Assembly: GCF_008807075.1 (NCBI RefSeq)
Contig: NZ_CP035632.1
Coordinates: forward strand, 1,178,001 to 1,242,000
Source of the DNA: Synechococcus sp. RSCCF101
GTDB lineage: Bacteria > Cyanobacteriota > Cyanobacteriia > PCC-6307 > Cyanobiaceae
DNA: 64,000 nt
Reading direction: 5' to 3'
Of this stretch, positions 24,784 through 32,961 are shown piece by piece (the first letter of the stretch is position 1; every line of letters starts with the position of its first letter). The notes under the pieces were generated by a model. That model saw only the letters and a list, made by a program, of their open reading frames with translations. It made no database searches and was not told the origin of the DNA. The position numbers and the translations under genes were made by a program.

Positions 24784-25914
24784 TCAGACATAGGGATAGG
24801 CGTTCGGCACATAGAACTGTTCGTTGATGGGAGGCCGCACGTAATCGCCCTGCTCGGCCCTCGGCGGCAGCTCGATCGCCGGCGGGGTCATGTCGTCGTA
24901 GGGGACCTTGCTGAGCACGTGGCGGATGCAGTTGAGGCGGGCGCGGCGCTTGTCGTTCGCCTCCACCGTGAACCAAGGCGCTTCGGGGATGTTGGTGCGG
25001 GCGAACATCTCATCCTTGGCTCGGGAGAACTCCACCCAGCGGTTGCGGGATTCCAGATCCATCGGGCTCAGCTTCCAGCGCCGCGTCGGGTCCTCGATGC
25101 GCGACCGGAAGCGGGCCTCCTGCTCCTCGTCGCTGACGGAGAACCAGTACTTGAGCACCATGATGCCGCTGCGCACGAGCATGCGTTCGAATTCGGGGCA
25201 CGACTGCATGAACAGCTGCACATCCGCCTCCGAGCAGAAGCCCATCACCCGCTCCACACCGGCGCGGTTGTACCAGCTCCGGTCGAACACCACGATCTCC
25301 CCCGCTGAGGGGAAGTGCTGCACGTAGCGCTGGAAGTACCACTGGCTGGATTCCTGATCCGAAGGCTTGGAGAGGGCCACCACCCTGCAGCCGCGGGGAT
25401 TCATGGGCTCGGTGAGGCGCTTGATCGTTCCGCCCTTGCCGGCGGCGTCACGGCCCTCGAAGAGCACGATGAGGCGGAATCCGGTGGCCTTCACCCAGTA
25501 CTGCATCTTGACCAGCTCGGTCTGCAGCCGCGCCAGATCGTGCTCATAGACCTTGCGGCTGAGGCGTTTGCCGGCCTTCGAGCCCGGGGCCTCCACCAGA
25601 TCCTCGAGCAGCTCGGAGGGGCGGAACACATCCACACCGTTGCCCTGCACCGCGGCCAGCACATCGCTGGGCACCTTGTAGGCCGGATGCTTGCCATGAC
25701 CGCTTCCCCGGCGCCGGTGCTTGCCGGCCTTGATCTTGCCGGCCTTGGCCTTGCCCTTGCCGCTGAGCTTCAGCTTCTTCTTTCCCTTGCCCTTGGCCGC
25801 CGGCCAGAGGGAGGGCGCTCCGGTGCTGTCCGAGGCAACCGCCTCTGCCTTCCGGTCCTTCCTGTCGTGCTTGCTTCCCATCGCCGCCTCGGCCCACGCT
25901 GATGCCTCTGTCAT
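24784..25914 (-). CDS. ppk2: Polyphosphate kinase 2 family protein
   Basis: Transfers phosphate between polyphosphate and nucleotides; most family members drive nucleotide phosphorylation at the expense of polyphosphate. 376 residues from the ATG at 25914 (alternative ATG 25881). The first 75 or so residues are Lys/Gly/Ala-rich, of the type GKGKKKLKLSGKGKAKAGK, and look disordered. The catalytic P-loop kinase core follows: Walker A FEGRDAAGKGGT (about 152-163), the lid segment SQWYFQRYVQHFPSAGE, Walker B IVVFDRSWYNRAGVERVMG and the C-terminal FTVEANDKRRARLNCIRH. This is a single-domain PPK2. The basic extension may bind polyphosphate or nucleic acid (inference). Confidence 0.92.
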   Translation of the reverse strand: MTEASAWAEAAMGSKHDRKDRKAEAVASDSTGAPSLWPAAKGKGKKKLKLSGKGKAKAGKIKAGKHRRRGSGHGKHPAYKVPSDVLAAVQGNGVDVFRPSELLEDLVEAPGSKAGKRLSRKVYEHDLARLQTELVKMQYWVKATGFRLIVLFEGRDAAGKGGTIKRLTEPMNPRGCRVVALSKPSDQESSQWYFQRYVQHFPSAGEIVVFDRSWYNRAGVERVMGFCSEADVQLFMQSCPEFERMLVRSGIMVLKYWFSVSDEEQEARFRSRIEDPTRRWKLSPMDLESRNRWVEFSRAKDEMFARTNIPEAPWFTVEANDKRRARLNCIRHVLSKVPYDDMTPPAIELPPRAEQGDYVRPPINEQFYVPNAYPYV

Positions 25915-25969
25915 GGCGACGACGGCGCGTCCGCGCCACAAACGGACACGTTCTGCACATGTGGGGGAC

Positions 25970-27319
25970 TCAGGTGGGTCCAGCAGAAGCCAGGGAGCGC
26001 CCCACCAGGGCAACCGCAAAGCGCCCATCGGCGCCGGGCTGCTGGAGCCGGCGCAGCTCACCGCCGTGCCAGCGGGCCACCCGTGCCGCGATGGCCATGC
26101 CCAGACCGCAATGGCCCTGTCCGCCCCGGGCCTGGTCGAGACGCTGAAAGGGCTGCAGGGCACGCTCCCAGGCCTCGGCGGAGATGCCCTCGCCCTGATC
26201 CCACACCTGAATGGCGAAGCCGCCCTCCTCCCCCTCGATGAGCCGCACGACCACCGGTGGTGTGCCGTGGGCAAGGGCGTTGTCCACCAGATTGGCCACC
26301 GCCCGGGCCATGGCGATGGGCTGCACCCGGGCGGTGAGCGCCCGCAGCTCGAGGCGCACGGCCCCGGGGTCGTGCTGGGCCAGGGCCTCGGCCAGCAGGG
26401 CGTCGAGCGGCACCTCCACCGCCGCCTCGTGCTCACCGCCACCGGCGAAGAGCAGGAACTGGGAGGTGATGCGCTCGAGCGCATCCAGATCGCGCTCACC
26501 CCTCTCGCGGATCTCGGCCACCCGGTCCGCACCGCTGACCGGTGCCGCCAGCAGGGAGAGCCGGAAGCGGAGACGGGTGATCGGGCTGCGGAGGTCGTGG
26601 GCGATGCCGGCGAGCATGGTGGCCCGCTCCTGCTGAGTCGCCTCCAGCCGGGCCAGCATGGCGTTGAAGTGGCGGGTGAGGCGGCGCACATCGGGAGCAC
26701 CCGTTTCCTCCACGGCCGGCTGCCGGCCGGAGCGCCCCACCCGTCCGAGCGCCCGCTCCAGCGCGCGCAGGGGCTGCTCCACCTCCAACAGCAGGAACGC
26801 GGCACCGCTGATGGTGGCACCGCTGACCAGGGCCAGGCTCAGCAGGAGCGGCGCCGGCGGCCAGCTGACCGGTGAGCGCAGGGCGGCGAAGAGCCACACC
26901 GGCTCCAGCGGCGAGATCAGCTCGATCCACACCCCCCGCTCGGGCCCCTGCGCCATCTGGATCGCCGGGCAGTGGGACAGGCGGCGGCAGAGCTCCCCCT
27001 GCAGGGCCAGGCCCTGCCGCCGCAGAGAGGCCGGGCCGGCCCGGGGATTGAGGATGCTGCGTGCCATGCCACCCGGAACGGGCTGCACGATCAGCCGGAG
27101 TCCGGTGAGTTCGGAGACCAGGGGGGGAGGGAAGCGCTCCAGCGCCAGTTCGCTGAGCCGGACGGTCAGAGCGAGTCCGCGGCCGAGCTGGGCGGTCTGG
27201 AGACGCTCGATCTGCTGGGCGAACACCTGCTGGAACACGAGCAGGCTGGCCAGGGAACTGCCGGCGAAAGCCCCGATCAGCCGGCCCAGCAGCAGCCATC
27301 GCCAGGGCAGCCGGCTCAT
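25970..27319 (-). CDS. Sensor histidine kinase, EnvZ-like
   Basis: A 449-residue inner-membrane kinase. Two membrane helices (about 8-30 and 155-178) enclose a periplasmic domain of about 120 residues. A HAMP linker is followed by the dimerisation/phosphoacceptor helix with MLAGIAHDLRSPITRLRFRL (His241). The N-box is VANLVDNALAHG, then WDQGEGI and the G2 box GLGMAIAARVARWHGG. The AHDLR-SP-TR-R pattern and overall length are those of EnvZ. The ATG directly abuts the stop of the OmpR-like regulator (TGA-ATG), so the pair is one operon in the ompR-envZ order. The C-terminus ends 55 bp before ppk2 on the same strand. Confidence 0.92.
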   Translation of the reverse strand: MSRLPWRWLLLGRLIGAFAGSSLASLLVFQQVFAQQIERLQTAQLGRGLALTVRLSELALERFPPPLVSELTGLRLIVQPVPGGMARSILNPRAGPASLRRQGLALQGELCRRLSHCPAIQMAQGPERGVWIELISPLEPVWLFAALRSPVSWPPAPLLLSLALVSGATISGAAFLLLEVEQPLRALERALGRVGRSGRQPAVEETGAPDVRRLTRHFNAMLARLEATQQERATMLAGIAHDLRSPITRLRFRLSLLAAPVSGADRVAEIRERGERDLDALERITSQFLLFAGGGEHEAAVEVPLDALLAEALAQHDPGAVRLELRALTARVQPIAMARAVANLVDNALAHGTPPVVVRLIEGEEGGFAIQVWDQGEGISAEAWERALQPFQRLDQARGGQGHCGLGMAIAARVARWHGGELRRLQQPGADGRFAVALVGRSLASAGPT

Positions 27320-28044
27320 TCAGCGCGAACGGGGTGTCCCATCGGGAACGAACACATAGCCGTAGCCCCACACGGTCTGCAGATAGCGGGGACGACTCGG
27401 ATCCGGCTCGATCAGCCGCCGCACCCGCGAGACCTGCACATCCATGCTGCGGGTGTCGGTCTCACTCTCCGGGCCCCGGGCGAGCTCGATCAGGCGCTCG
27501 CGCGACAGGGGGCGGTGGGGATGCTGCACGAATGCCGCCAGCAGGCTGAATTCACCGCAGGTGATCGTCACGGTCTCGCCGGAGCGCTCCAGGGTGCGGG
27601 CGGCCAGATCGAGCACGTTCTCCCCGAAGAGCACCTTCTCACCCTCCGCCAGGGGGCTGCCGGGGGGAGGGGGGCGCGGCGGCGGAGCACCGCCTCGATC
27701 CGGGCCGTGAGCTCCCTCGGCAGGAAGGGCTTGGCCAGGTAGTCATCAGCCCCCTGCTCGAGACCGATGATGCGGTCCACCGCCTCACCCTTGGCGGTGA
27801 GCATCACCACCGGAAGATCGTCCCCCTGATCGCGCAGCCGTCGCAGCAGGGTCAGCCCATCCTCGCCCGGCATCATCAGATCCAGCACCACCAGATCGGG
27901 CCGCTGGAACTCGAGCCTGGCCATCAATTGACGGCCGTCGCTCAGGGCCCGGACCTCGTAGCCCTGATCGAGCAGATAGGTGTTCACCATCTGGCGCAGA
28001 TCGGGGTCATCATCAACGACCCAGATGGTGGAGGGCTTGCCCAT
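27320..28044 (-). pseudogene. OmpR-like response regulator split by a frameshift
   Basis: Two overlapping frames together give one OmpR-family regulator. The first, from the ATG at 28044, encodes the receiver domain (WVVDDDPDLRQMV, phospho-acceptor Asp55 in VVLDLMMPGEDG, Thr/Lys in MLTAKGE and LAKPFLPRELTARIEAVLRR). It then leaves frame in a C-rich linker and stops at 27568. The second frame holds the winged helix (CGEFSLLAAFVQHPHRPLSR, SMDVQVSRVRRLIEPDP, YLQTVWGYGYVFVPDG). One extra C in either C6 run opposite 27662-27674 would restore an uninterrupted protein of about 241 residues. It may be a sequencing error, a real mutation or programmed slippage. Both halves look very like proteobacterial OmpR. 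Confidence 0.85.
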
Positions 28045-28200
28045 GGCCGTGTCAGGCAGCGACTGGCCCGACTGTATGGATCGCAGCGGCCTCGAACCCA
28101 GGAATTGGGATCGGGTCACAGCTGCAGCCGCTCGGGACACACCTCAGTCATGGCGACGGCGTCAGGCTGTGCCCGAACGCTGCGGGGGCCGGTGTCGTTG

Positions 28201-28713
28201 ATGTCAGTCTCGCCACGGAGGCCGGTTGCGGCGATCTTGGCTCTGCCGGCGCTGCTGACCTTCGCCCTCGCGGCGCCACCGGTGCTGCGGGCCGATGGCC
28301 TCTCCGGCCAGGCGGTGCAGGGGGTGAGCAGCTACCGGGAGCGACTGCGGCAGCTGTTCCAGCGCTATGACCGCAACGGGGATGGACGGCTGGATGCCGG
28401 CGAGGTGAACGGCCATCCCTACCTGCAGCGCCAGCTCAGGCGCCGACGGCCCGCCCGCAACCACCTGGTGCGCAGCGATCTGATGCCGGCCCAGCGCACG
28501 GTGCTGGGAGAGCGGCTGCGGCAGCGCTTCCGGGAGGCCGACCGCAACGGTGATGGCCGCCTGAACCGCAACGAGGCCGGCACCATCCCGTGGCTGCTGC
28601 AGCGCTTCCGCATCGCCGACATCGACGCGGATGCGGGCATCACCCTGCGGGAGATCTGGATCCTGCAGCGGGCCCTCAGCCCGAGGCCGACGCCTCAGGG
28701 CCGCCGGGACTGA
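28201..28713 (+). CDS. Exported EF-hand calcium-binding protein
   Basis: A 170-residue secreted or periplasmic protein. The signal peptide spans about residues 1-32 (RRPVAAILALPALLTFALAA). The mature part has two canonical EF-hand loops, DRNGDGRLDAGE and DRNGDGRLNRNE, and a third degenerate one, DIDADAGITLRE, each preceded by a helix. The acidic positions 1, 3, 5 and 12 are intact in the first two, so calcium binding is likely. The role is unknown. An upstream in-frame ATG at 28150 is less likely because it would bury the signal peptide. The 3' end overlaps the convergent membrane-protein gene by 19 bp. Confidence 0.8.
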   Translation: MSVSPRRPVAAILALPALLTFALAAPPVLRADGLSGQAVQGVSSYRERLRQLFQRYDRNGDGRLDAGEVNGHPYLQRQLRRRRPARNHLVRSDLMPAQRTVLGERLRQRFREADRNGDGRLNRNEAGTIPWLLQRFRIADIDADAGITLREIWILQRALSPRPTPQGRRD

Positions 28714-29054
28714 AACGGCGAGAGCAGAACCCGGCCGAACCGCACCAGGCCGGCCACGATCAGCAGCAGCGCCATCACGGCCAGACCCACCATCAGCAGC
28801 ATGCCGGCGAGAGACAGCACCGAGCGGGCCAGCAGCGCCAGGCCAGCGATCAACTCATCGATCACCTCGCTGATCACCAGCAGCACATCGAGATCCCGGG
28901 GCACCCGCACCAGCGCCAGCAGCAGCCCCACCCCTGCGGCCACCAGCAGGGCCGGCTCCGTCAGCCGTCGCCAGAGGGGCTTGAGCCGACGCCGACGCGG
29001 GGCCGGGCCGCGCGACGACCCGCGTTTCACCAGCCTCATGCGCGGACCCGTCAC
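28695..29054 (-). CDS. Hypothetical two-helix membrane protein
   Basis: 119 residues from a GTG at 29054, chosen because GGAGGGGG lies at good spacing just upstream; an ATG at 29039 is also possible. A basic N-terminal segment (RRRRLKPLWRRL) precedes one hydrophobic helix (EPALLVAAGVGLLLALV), an acidic amphipathic stretch (DLDVLLVISEVIDELIAG) and a second long hydrophobic region (LAGMLLMVGLAVMALLLIVA). No family is recognised. The gene converges on the EF-hand gene. Confidence 0.55.
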   Translation of the reverse strand: MTGPRMRLVKRGSSRGPAPRRRRLKPLWRRLTEPALLVAAGVGLLLALVRVPRDLDVLLVISEVIDELIAGLALLARSVLSLAGMLLMVGLAVMALLLIVAGLVRFGRVLLSPFQSRRP

Positions 29055-29093
29055 ATCCCCCTCCCATGTGGGCATGGTGCGGGACGCGTCAAG

Positions 29094-29354
29094 TCAGGGT
29101 GTGCCGCCGACCTCATCCAGCCGGTGACCGGCACGGCGCATCCAGCGCTCGAACTCGATCAGCACCAGTTCGTTCGGGCACTCCACCAGGGAGAGGCCCT
29201 CCACCGTGCAGTCGCCACTGCCGCCGTGATGGAGGGAAATGTGGAAGTCGGGCCCGCTCAGACCGCAGACCTCAGGATCGCTGCGGACCACCACATCGAG
29301 ATGGGCACCCAGACGGGCGACCCGTCGACGCAGCTCCGACCAGCTCATCGTCAT
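29094..29354 (-). CDS. Hypothetical small protein
   Basis: 86 residues, start ATG at 29354 with a second ATG at 29348. It begins with an amphipathic helix (SWSELRRRVARLGAHLDVVV) and continues with GPDFHISLHHGGSGDCTVEG and ECPNELVLIEFERWMRRAG. It contains several His and two Cys residues, but no metal site can be argued. No family is recognised. It follows the DUF4335 gene on the same strand with a 27 bp gap and may be in its operon. Confidence 0.55.
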   Translation of the reverse strand: MTMSWSELRRRVARLGAHLDVVVRSDPEVCGLSGPDFHISLHHGGSGDCTVEGLSLVECPNELVLIEFERWMRRAGHRLDEVGGTP

Positions 29355-29381
29355 CGACGGATCCCGGACACAGCGTCGCCA

Positions 29382-30029
29382 TCATCCTCCCTCCGGTCCG
29401 GCCTCTGCCGCGGAATCCCCCGACTCGCCGCCGGCTTCCGGCACCGGCGTCTCGAGCGTCGGTGCGGGCGGCTCAGTGGACCGGGGCAGAGGGACGACCA
29501 GGGCGAGGGCCGCCACCGCCACGGCGCTGCCCACCCCGAAGACCGGGGCACTGAGCCGCTGACGCAGCGGCACGCGTTCCTGCAGCTCACGCCGGGGCAG
29601 CGGGCGGTCGGCCTCGAGCGGGAAGGTCACCTTCAGCTGCGGGTCCAGACGCATGGCGTCGAGGCAGCGCACCAGATCGGCCAGTTCGCCGTCATCGATG
29701 CTCAGGCTGAGCGGATCGGTCCCCTCGACGCTGCTGCGCAGCAGCAGCTCATGGCCGGGTGCCGCCGGGGCGATGCTCACCGGGGCGTCAGCGCCGCCCC
29801 GGGGCAGGGCCACACCGCTGAGCAGATGGCGCGCATAGGGCAGCACCACGCTGGTCAGGGCCTGCAGATGCTCGCGGCGCCCCTCGAGCTGCGGGCGTCC
29901 CACCAGCTCCAGCGTCCAGCCGGTCACGATGCCGATGGTCTCGGCGGCCTGGTCGGAGGAGACATCGGGAACGCCGCTCACGACCAGACGGACGGCCGCT
30001 TGCTCGTAGCGACGGGAGCGCTGGATCAC
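29382..30029 (-). CDS. DUF4335 family protein
   Basis: 215 residues from a GTG at 30029, which gives the start xIQRSRRYEQAAVRLVVSG expected for the family (a short strand that leads into a conserved beta domain). The central segments LEGRREHLQALTSVVLPYARHLLSG and LSIDDGELADLVRCLDAM fit the cyanobacterial DUF4335 pattern. Near the C-terminus one hydrophobic helix (VFGVGSAVAVAALALVV) is followed by a Pro/Glu-rich tail, so the protein is tail-anchored or bitopic. It follows the DUF3038 gene by 25 bp; I know these two families as neighbours in cyanobacteria. Function unknown. A longer reading from ATG 30104 would overlap DUF3038. Confidence 0.75.
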   Translation of the reverse strand: MIQRSRRYEQAAVRLVVSGVPDVSSDQAAETIGIVTGWTLELVGRPQLEGRREHLQALTSVVLPYARHLLSGVALPRGGADAPVSIAPAAPGHELLLRSSVEGTDPLSLSIDDGELADLVRCLDAMRLDPQLKVTFPLEADRPLPRRELQERVPLRQRLSAPVFGVGSAVAVAALALVVPLPRSTEPPAPTLETPVPEAGGESGDSAAEAGPEGG

Positions 30030-30054
30030 GACCGGAACAGAGGGGGTGGAGAGG

Positions 30055-30594
30055 TCAGGGTGCCGAGTCAAGCAGGCTGGCCCGCAGGCGCGGCACGCCG
30101 GCATTTCCGGCCACCAGGGCGAGGGTGAGGATCAGCTGCCGCTCAAGCTCGCGGGCCCGATCCGGGGCCAGGAGGCGCTGCACGCCGCTGCGACGAAGGT
30201 TCATGCGCTCATGCAGCAGATCCTGAAGGCGGCTGTGGAAGAGGGTCCAGCGATGGGCGTTCACCTCCGCCGGTTCCGCCCCCGACAGCAGCTGCCGCAG
30301 AAGGGGGTAGAGCCGTTCCGCCATGGCGCAGACCAGATGGATCAGAGCCTCGCAGTCCCGGGCGGGCAGGCCGCCGCGGCGGGTTGCCCGGCGCAGCGGG
30401 TTGTGGCAGCGGCGCGACCAGAGGGCGACCCGGTCCGGCAGCAGTTCGCCGTAGCCCAGCTGCCGGCACATCCAGACCATCGCCTCGCCGCCGTTGAGAT
30501 CGAGCGCCTCCTCCGCCAGCAGCAGCAGATCGAGCCGTTCCAGGCCCCGTCGCCCCAGCTTCGCGTCCGCCGGTGCGGCAATCGTCTGACTCAT
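30055..30594 (-). CDS. DUF3038 family protein
   Basis: A 179-residue, mostly helical soluble protein: LGRRGLERLDLLLLAEEALD, NGGEAMVWMCRQLGY, VALWSRRCHNPLRR, LHERMNLRRSGVQRLL. These segments match the cyanobacterial family DUF3038, usually found beside DUF4335, as here. No function is known. It is divergent from apt with a 41 bp gap. Confidence 0.78.
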   Translation of the reverse strand: MSQTIAAPADAKLGRRGLERLDLLLLAEEALDLNGGEAMVWMCRQLGYGELLPDRVALWSRRCHNPLRRATRRGGLPARDCEALIHLVCAMAERLYPLLRQLLSGAEPAEVNAHRWTLFHSRLQDLLHERMNLRRSGVQRLLAPDRARELERQLILTLALVAGNAGVPRLRASLLDSAP

Positions 30595-30635
30595 GGCTGC
30601 GATGATGCCAGCGCCACAGGCCTTCCGTCACGCCC

Positions 30636-31202
30636 ATGTCCGCAGCAGGCCGCCCCGGCGAGACAGAGGCCGGGGCGATTCCGGTGGACCTGCGCTCCCT
30701 GGTGGCGGAGATCCCGGATTTCCCCAAGCCCGGCATCCTCTTCCGCGACATCAATCCCCTGCTGCGCCATCCGCGGGGCTGGCAGGAGGCGATGCGGCAG
30801 CTGTCCGGGGTGTGCGAGCGCCTGCAACCGGACCTGATCGTGGGGATCGAATCGCGCGGCTTCATCGTGGGCATGGCACTGGCCACGAGCCGATCTCTGG
30901 GCTTCGTTCCGGTGCGCAAGCCGGGCAAGCTGCCTGGCGCCGTGCTGGGGGTGGAGTACGAGCTGGAGTACGGCAGCGACCGGCTGGAAATCCCCTGTGA
31001 TGCCCTCAGCGGATCGAGCCGCGTGCTGGTGGTGGATGACCTGCTGGCCACGGGCGGCACCGCCGCGGCCAGCGCCCGGCTGGTGGAGCAGGCCGGCGGC
31101 CGGGTGTGCGGCTTCGCCTTCCTGGTGGAGCTCGCCGGGCTGGCCGGACGCCGGCAGCTGCCGGACGGCGCCCCGGTGGAGTCGCTGATCGTCTACGGCT
31201 GA
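30636..31202 (+). CDS. apt: Adenine phosphoribosyltransferase
   Basis: Salvages adenine to AMP with PRPP. 188 residues; the PRPP-binding loop [14 protein letters not shown] is at 130-143. [18 protein letters not shown] (26-43) and [14 protein letters not shown] (70-83) are typical of Apt. About 14 extra residues precede the conserved start of the family. A single gene, flanked by divergent and convergent neighbours. Confidence 0.95.
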   Translation: MSAAGRPGETEAGAIPVDLRSLVAEIPDFPKPGILFRDINPLLRHPRGWQEAMRQLSGVCERLQPDLIVGIESRGFIVGMALATSRSLGFVPVRKPGKLPGAVLGVEYELEYGSDRLEIPCDALSGSSRVLVVDDLLATGGTAAASARLVEQAGGRVCGFAFLVELAGLAGRRQLPDGAPVESLIVYG

Positions 31203-31211
31203 ACCCCAGGC

Positions 31212-31397
31212 TCAGGGCTGGCGGTCCTGCCACTCGAGCACGGCCTCGAGCTGATCGATGGAGAGCAGGCCGAAGCGCCAAAGCACCACCGGCAGCGGGG
31301 CCTGCTCAAGGGCGGCCTGCCGCATCCCCAGCTGCAAGGCGTTGTCGCTGATGCCCAGACGCTGCTGCAGAAAGCGCAGCAGGGCCTGAGGCGGCAT
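31212..31397 (-). CDS. DUF2949 family small protein
   Basis: 61 residues from the ATG at 31397; a GTG at 31424 would add nine. The pattern LLRFLQQRLGISDNALQLG followed by LPVVLWRFGLLSIDQLEAVL and WQ matches the short helical DUF2949 proteins of cyanobacteria. No function is known. It overlaps the 3' end of the UbiH-like gene by 92 bp in another frame on the same strand, which is unusual. Confidence 0.72.
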   Translation of the reverse strand: MPPQALLRFLQQRLGISDNALQLGMRQAALEQAPLPVVLWRFGLLSIDQLEAVLEWQDRQP

Positions 31398-32613
31398 GGG
31401 CTGGGGCGTGGTGCTGAAGATCACGGCGGCCCGGGAGCAGACCCGGTAGTCCGAGCTCCATCATGGCCAGGGCGAGCCGACGCAGGGCGGATTGCTGCCG
31501 CAGCAGCGCCAGCGCCAGGCGCCGCAGCGGCAGCAGCAGCGGCTGGCGGTTGGAGAACAGCCGCACCAGCAGATCGGTGCTGAGAAGGGTGAGCAGCAGA
31601 TCGAGCCGACGCCGCAGGGCGTAGCGACTGGGGATGGCGGCGGCCCGCAATCGTCCGGCCCTGGCCAGGGCCGCGAGGCGATGGATCGTGGCCACATCCC
31701 GCCAGCAGAGATTGAGCCCCTGCCCCCCGACGGGGTGGCAGCGGTGGGCCGCCTCCCCCACCAGCAGCATCCGACCCCGGCTGAGCCTGGGCGCCAGACC
31801 GATGCCCACCGGGAAGGCCCTGGGCTGATCGCGCAGGCCCTCGGGCTCCAGGCCTCCGGGCAGCACGGCCGCCAGCGCATCAAGGAAGGCGGAAGGCGAG
31901 AGGTCCGTCAGGCGTTCGGCGCGCTCTTTGCCGCAGCTCCAGACCACCTGGGCCCAGCCCCGCTCCAGCGGCAACACGGCCAGCGGCCCCTCCGGACGGA
32001 AGCACTCCCAGGCGCAGCCGGAGGTTGGAGCGCCATGGCCCTGACTCAGGGCCACCGTGGCCGTGACGCACGACTGGCCGTAGCGGTGCTCCCACCAGGG
32101 CAGCCGGGCCTGCCGCCGCAGACCCGATCGGGGTCCATCACAGGCGAGCACCAGATCAGGCGCCGGTCCCGGCGACTCGAAAGGTCCATCCACACCGAGC
32201 TGGAGCGAGACCGAAGCGGCCGCGGACAGCCGCTCAAGCAGCAAGGCCATGAGGGGCCGGTGGCCGAGGATCCAGCCGATGGCGGCGGCTTCGGCCGGGA
32301 GGTCGTCGAGACCGAAGAGCACGTGCCTGGCAGCAGCCCGGTCCTCGAGCTGCAGCCGCTGGAAGGGACTCAGGTTGGGGCGGAGCCCAGCCCAGAGGCC
32401 TAGCTGCTGCAGCAGGATCCGGCTGGACTGACTGATGGCGTAGGCCCGCTCGCGCGCGAGCAGGGCCGATGGATCGAGCCGGTCGCGCAGCTCCACGATC
32501 CAGCCGGCGTCAGCCAGGGCCAGCGCAGCCAGGGCACCGGTGGGTCCGGCTCCGATGACCCGTGCCCGCAGCTCTCTGCTGGTGGCCGTGCTGTGCTGAC
32601 GGTTGCGTCCCAT
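31306..32613 (-). CDS. UbiH/VisC-like FAD-dependent monooxygenase
   Basis: A flavoprotein hydroxylase of 435 residues. The N-terminal dinucleotide-binding motif is RVIGAGPTGALAALALADAG (about residues 16-35). The second FAD motif is MLLVGEAAHRCHPVGGQGLN, diagnostic of aromatic hydroxylases such as UbiH/UbiF. ERAYAISQSSRILLQQLG fits the DG-like middle region. In cyanobacteria such proteins are candidates for quinone or other isoprenoid ring hydroxylation; the substrate is unknown. The conserved part appears to end near AMMELGLP; the last 39 or so residues lie over the DUF2949 gene and look like read-through sequence (Ala/His/Arg-rich). Confidence 0.82.
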   Translation of the reverse strand: MGRNRQHSTATSRELRARVIGAGPTGALAALALADAGWIVELRDRLDPSALLARERAYAISQSSRILLQQLGLWAGLRPNLSPFQRLQLEDRAAARHVLFGLDDLPAEAAAIGWILGHRPLMALLLERLSAAASVSLQLGVDGPFESPGPAPDLVLACDGPRSGLRRQARLPWWEHRYGQSCVTATVALSQGHGAPTSGCAWECFRPEGPLAVLPLERGWAQVVWSCGKERAERLTDLSPSAFLDALAAVLPGGLEPEGLRDQPRAFPVGIGLAPRLSRGRMLLVGEAAHRCHPVGGQGLNLCWRDVATIHRLAALARAGRLRAAAIPSRYALRRRLDLLLTLLSTDLLVRLFSNRQPLLLPLRRLALALLRQQSALRRLALAMMELGLPGLLPGRRDLQHHAPAHAASGPAALSAAASGHQRQRLAAGDAAGRP

Positions 32614-32618
32614 GAACA

Positions 32619-32643
32619 AACCCTGGCGGGTCTCGCCAGGGTT
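32619..32643 (-). terminator. Hairpin terminator after the second hli gene
   Basis: A perfect 10 bp inverted repeat, AACCCTGGCG and CGCCAGGGTT, with a 5-base loop, followed on the minus strand by TGTTC after the final TT. It lies 41 bp downstream of the hli stop and immediately before the ATG of the UbiH-like gene, so it would also separate the two transcripts. Confidence 0.65.
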
Positions 32644-32684
32644 CAGGCTGGCGCAGCGGCTGGCTGCGCCGTGAGCAGAGGCAC

Positions 32685-32939
32685 TCAGCCGATGCCGAGC
32701 AGGCCGCGGGTGAAGGCCTCACCGCCGAGGGCGAACTCGGTGGCCAGGAGGGCGATGAAGCCGAGCATGGCCATGCGGCCGTTGAGCTTCTCGGCACGCT
32801 CGTGGAAGCCCCAGCCACGCTCGGGGCTCACCACCTCCATGCGGGGCTCGGTGGCGAAGGCGTTGAGGCGGCCGCCGTCTTCGGTGGTGACGGTGGCACC
32901 GCGGATGCTGGCGGGAGCGGCGGGGGTGGCCTGGGTCAT
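32685..32939 (-). CDS. hli: High-light-inducible protein (CAB-like), 84 residues
   Basis: Second HLIP of the window. A hydrophilic N-terminal region of about 45 residues (TPAAPASIRGATVTTEDGGR, then RMEVVSPERGWGFHERAE) leads to the chlorophyll-binding helix AEKLNGRMAMLGFIALLATE (about 49-68), which has the diagnostic ExxNGRxAMxGF. It is therefore the longer HliA/B-type layout. It binds pigments at photosystems under excess light. Start ATG at 32939; a promoter with a palindrome lies just upstream. Confidence 0.94.
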   Translation of the reverse strand: MTQATPAAPASIRGATVTTEDGGRLNAFATEPRMEVVSPERGWGFHERAEKLNGRMAMLGFIALLATEFALGGEAFTRGLLGIG

Positions 32940-32961
32940 GGTCTTCTCCGGAACTGAACGA

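Noticed and set aside
25915-26820. Upstream extension of the ppk2 reading frame
   Set aside because: The frame stays open by chance opposite codon positions of the histidine kinase gene; the Arg/Ser/Trp-rich translation is not protein-like and the ATG at 25914 fits PPK2.
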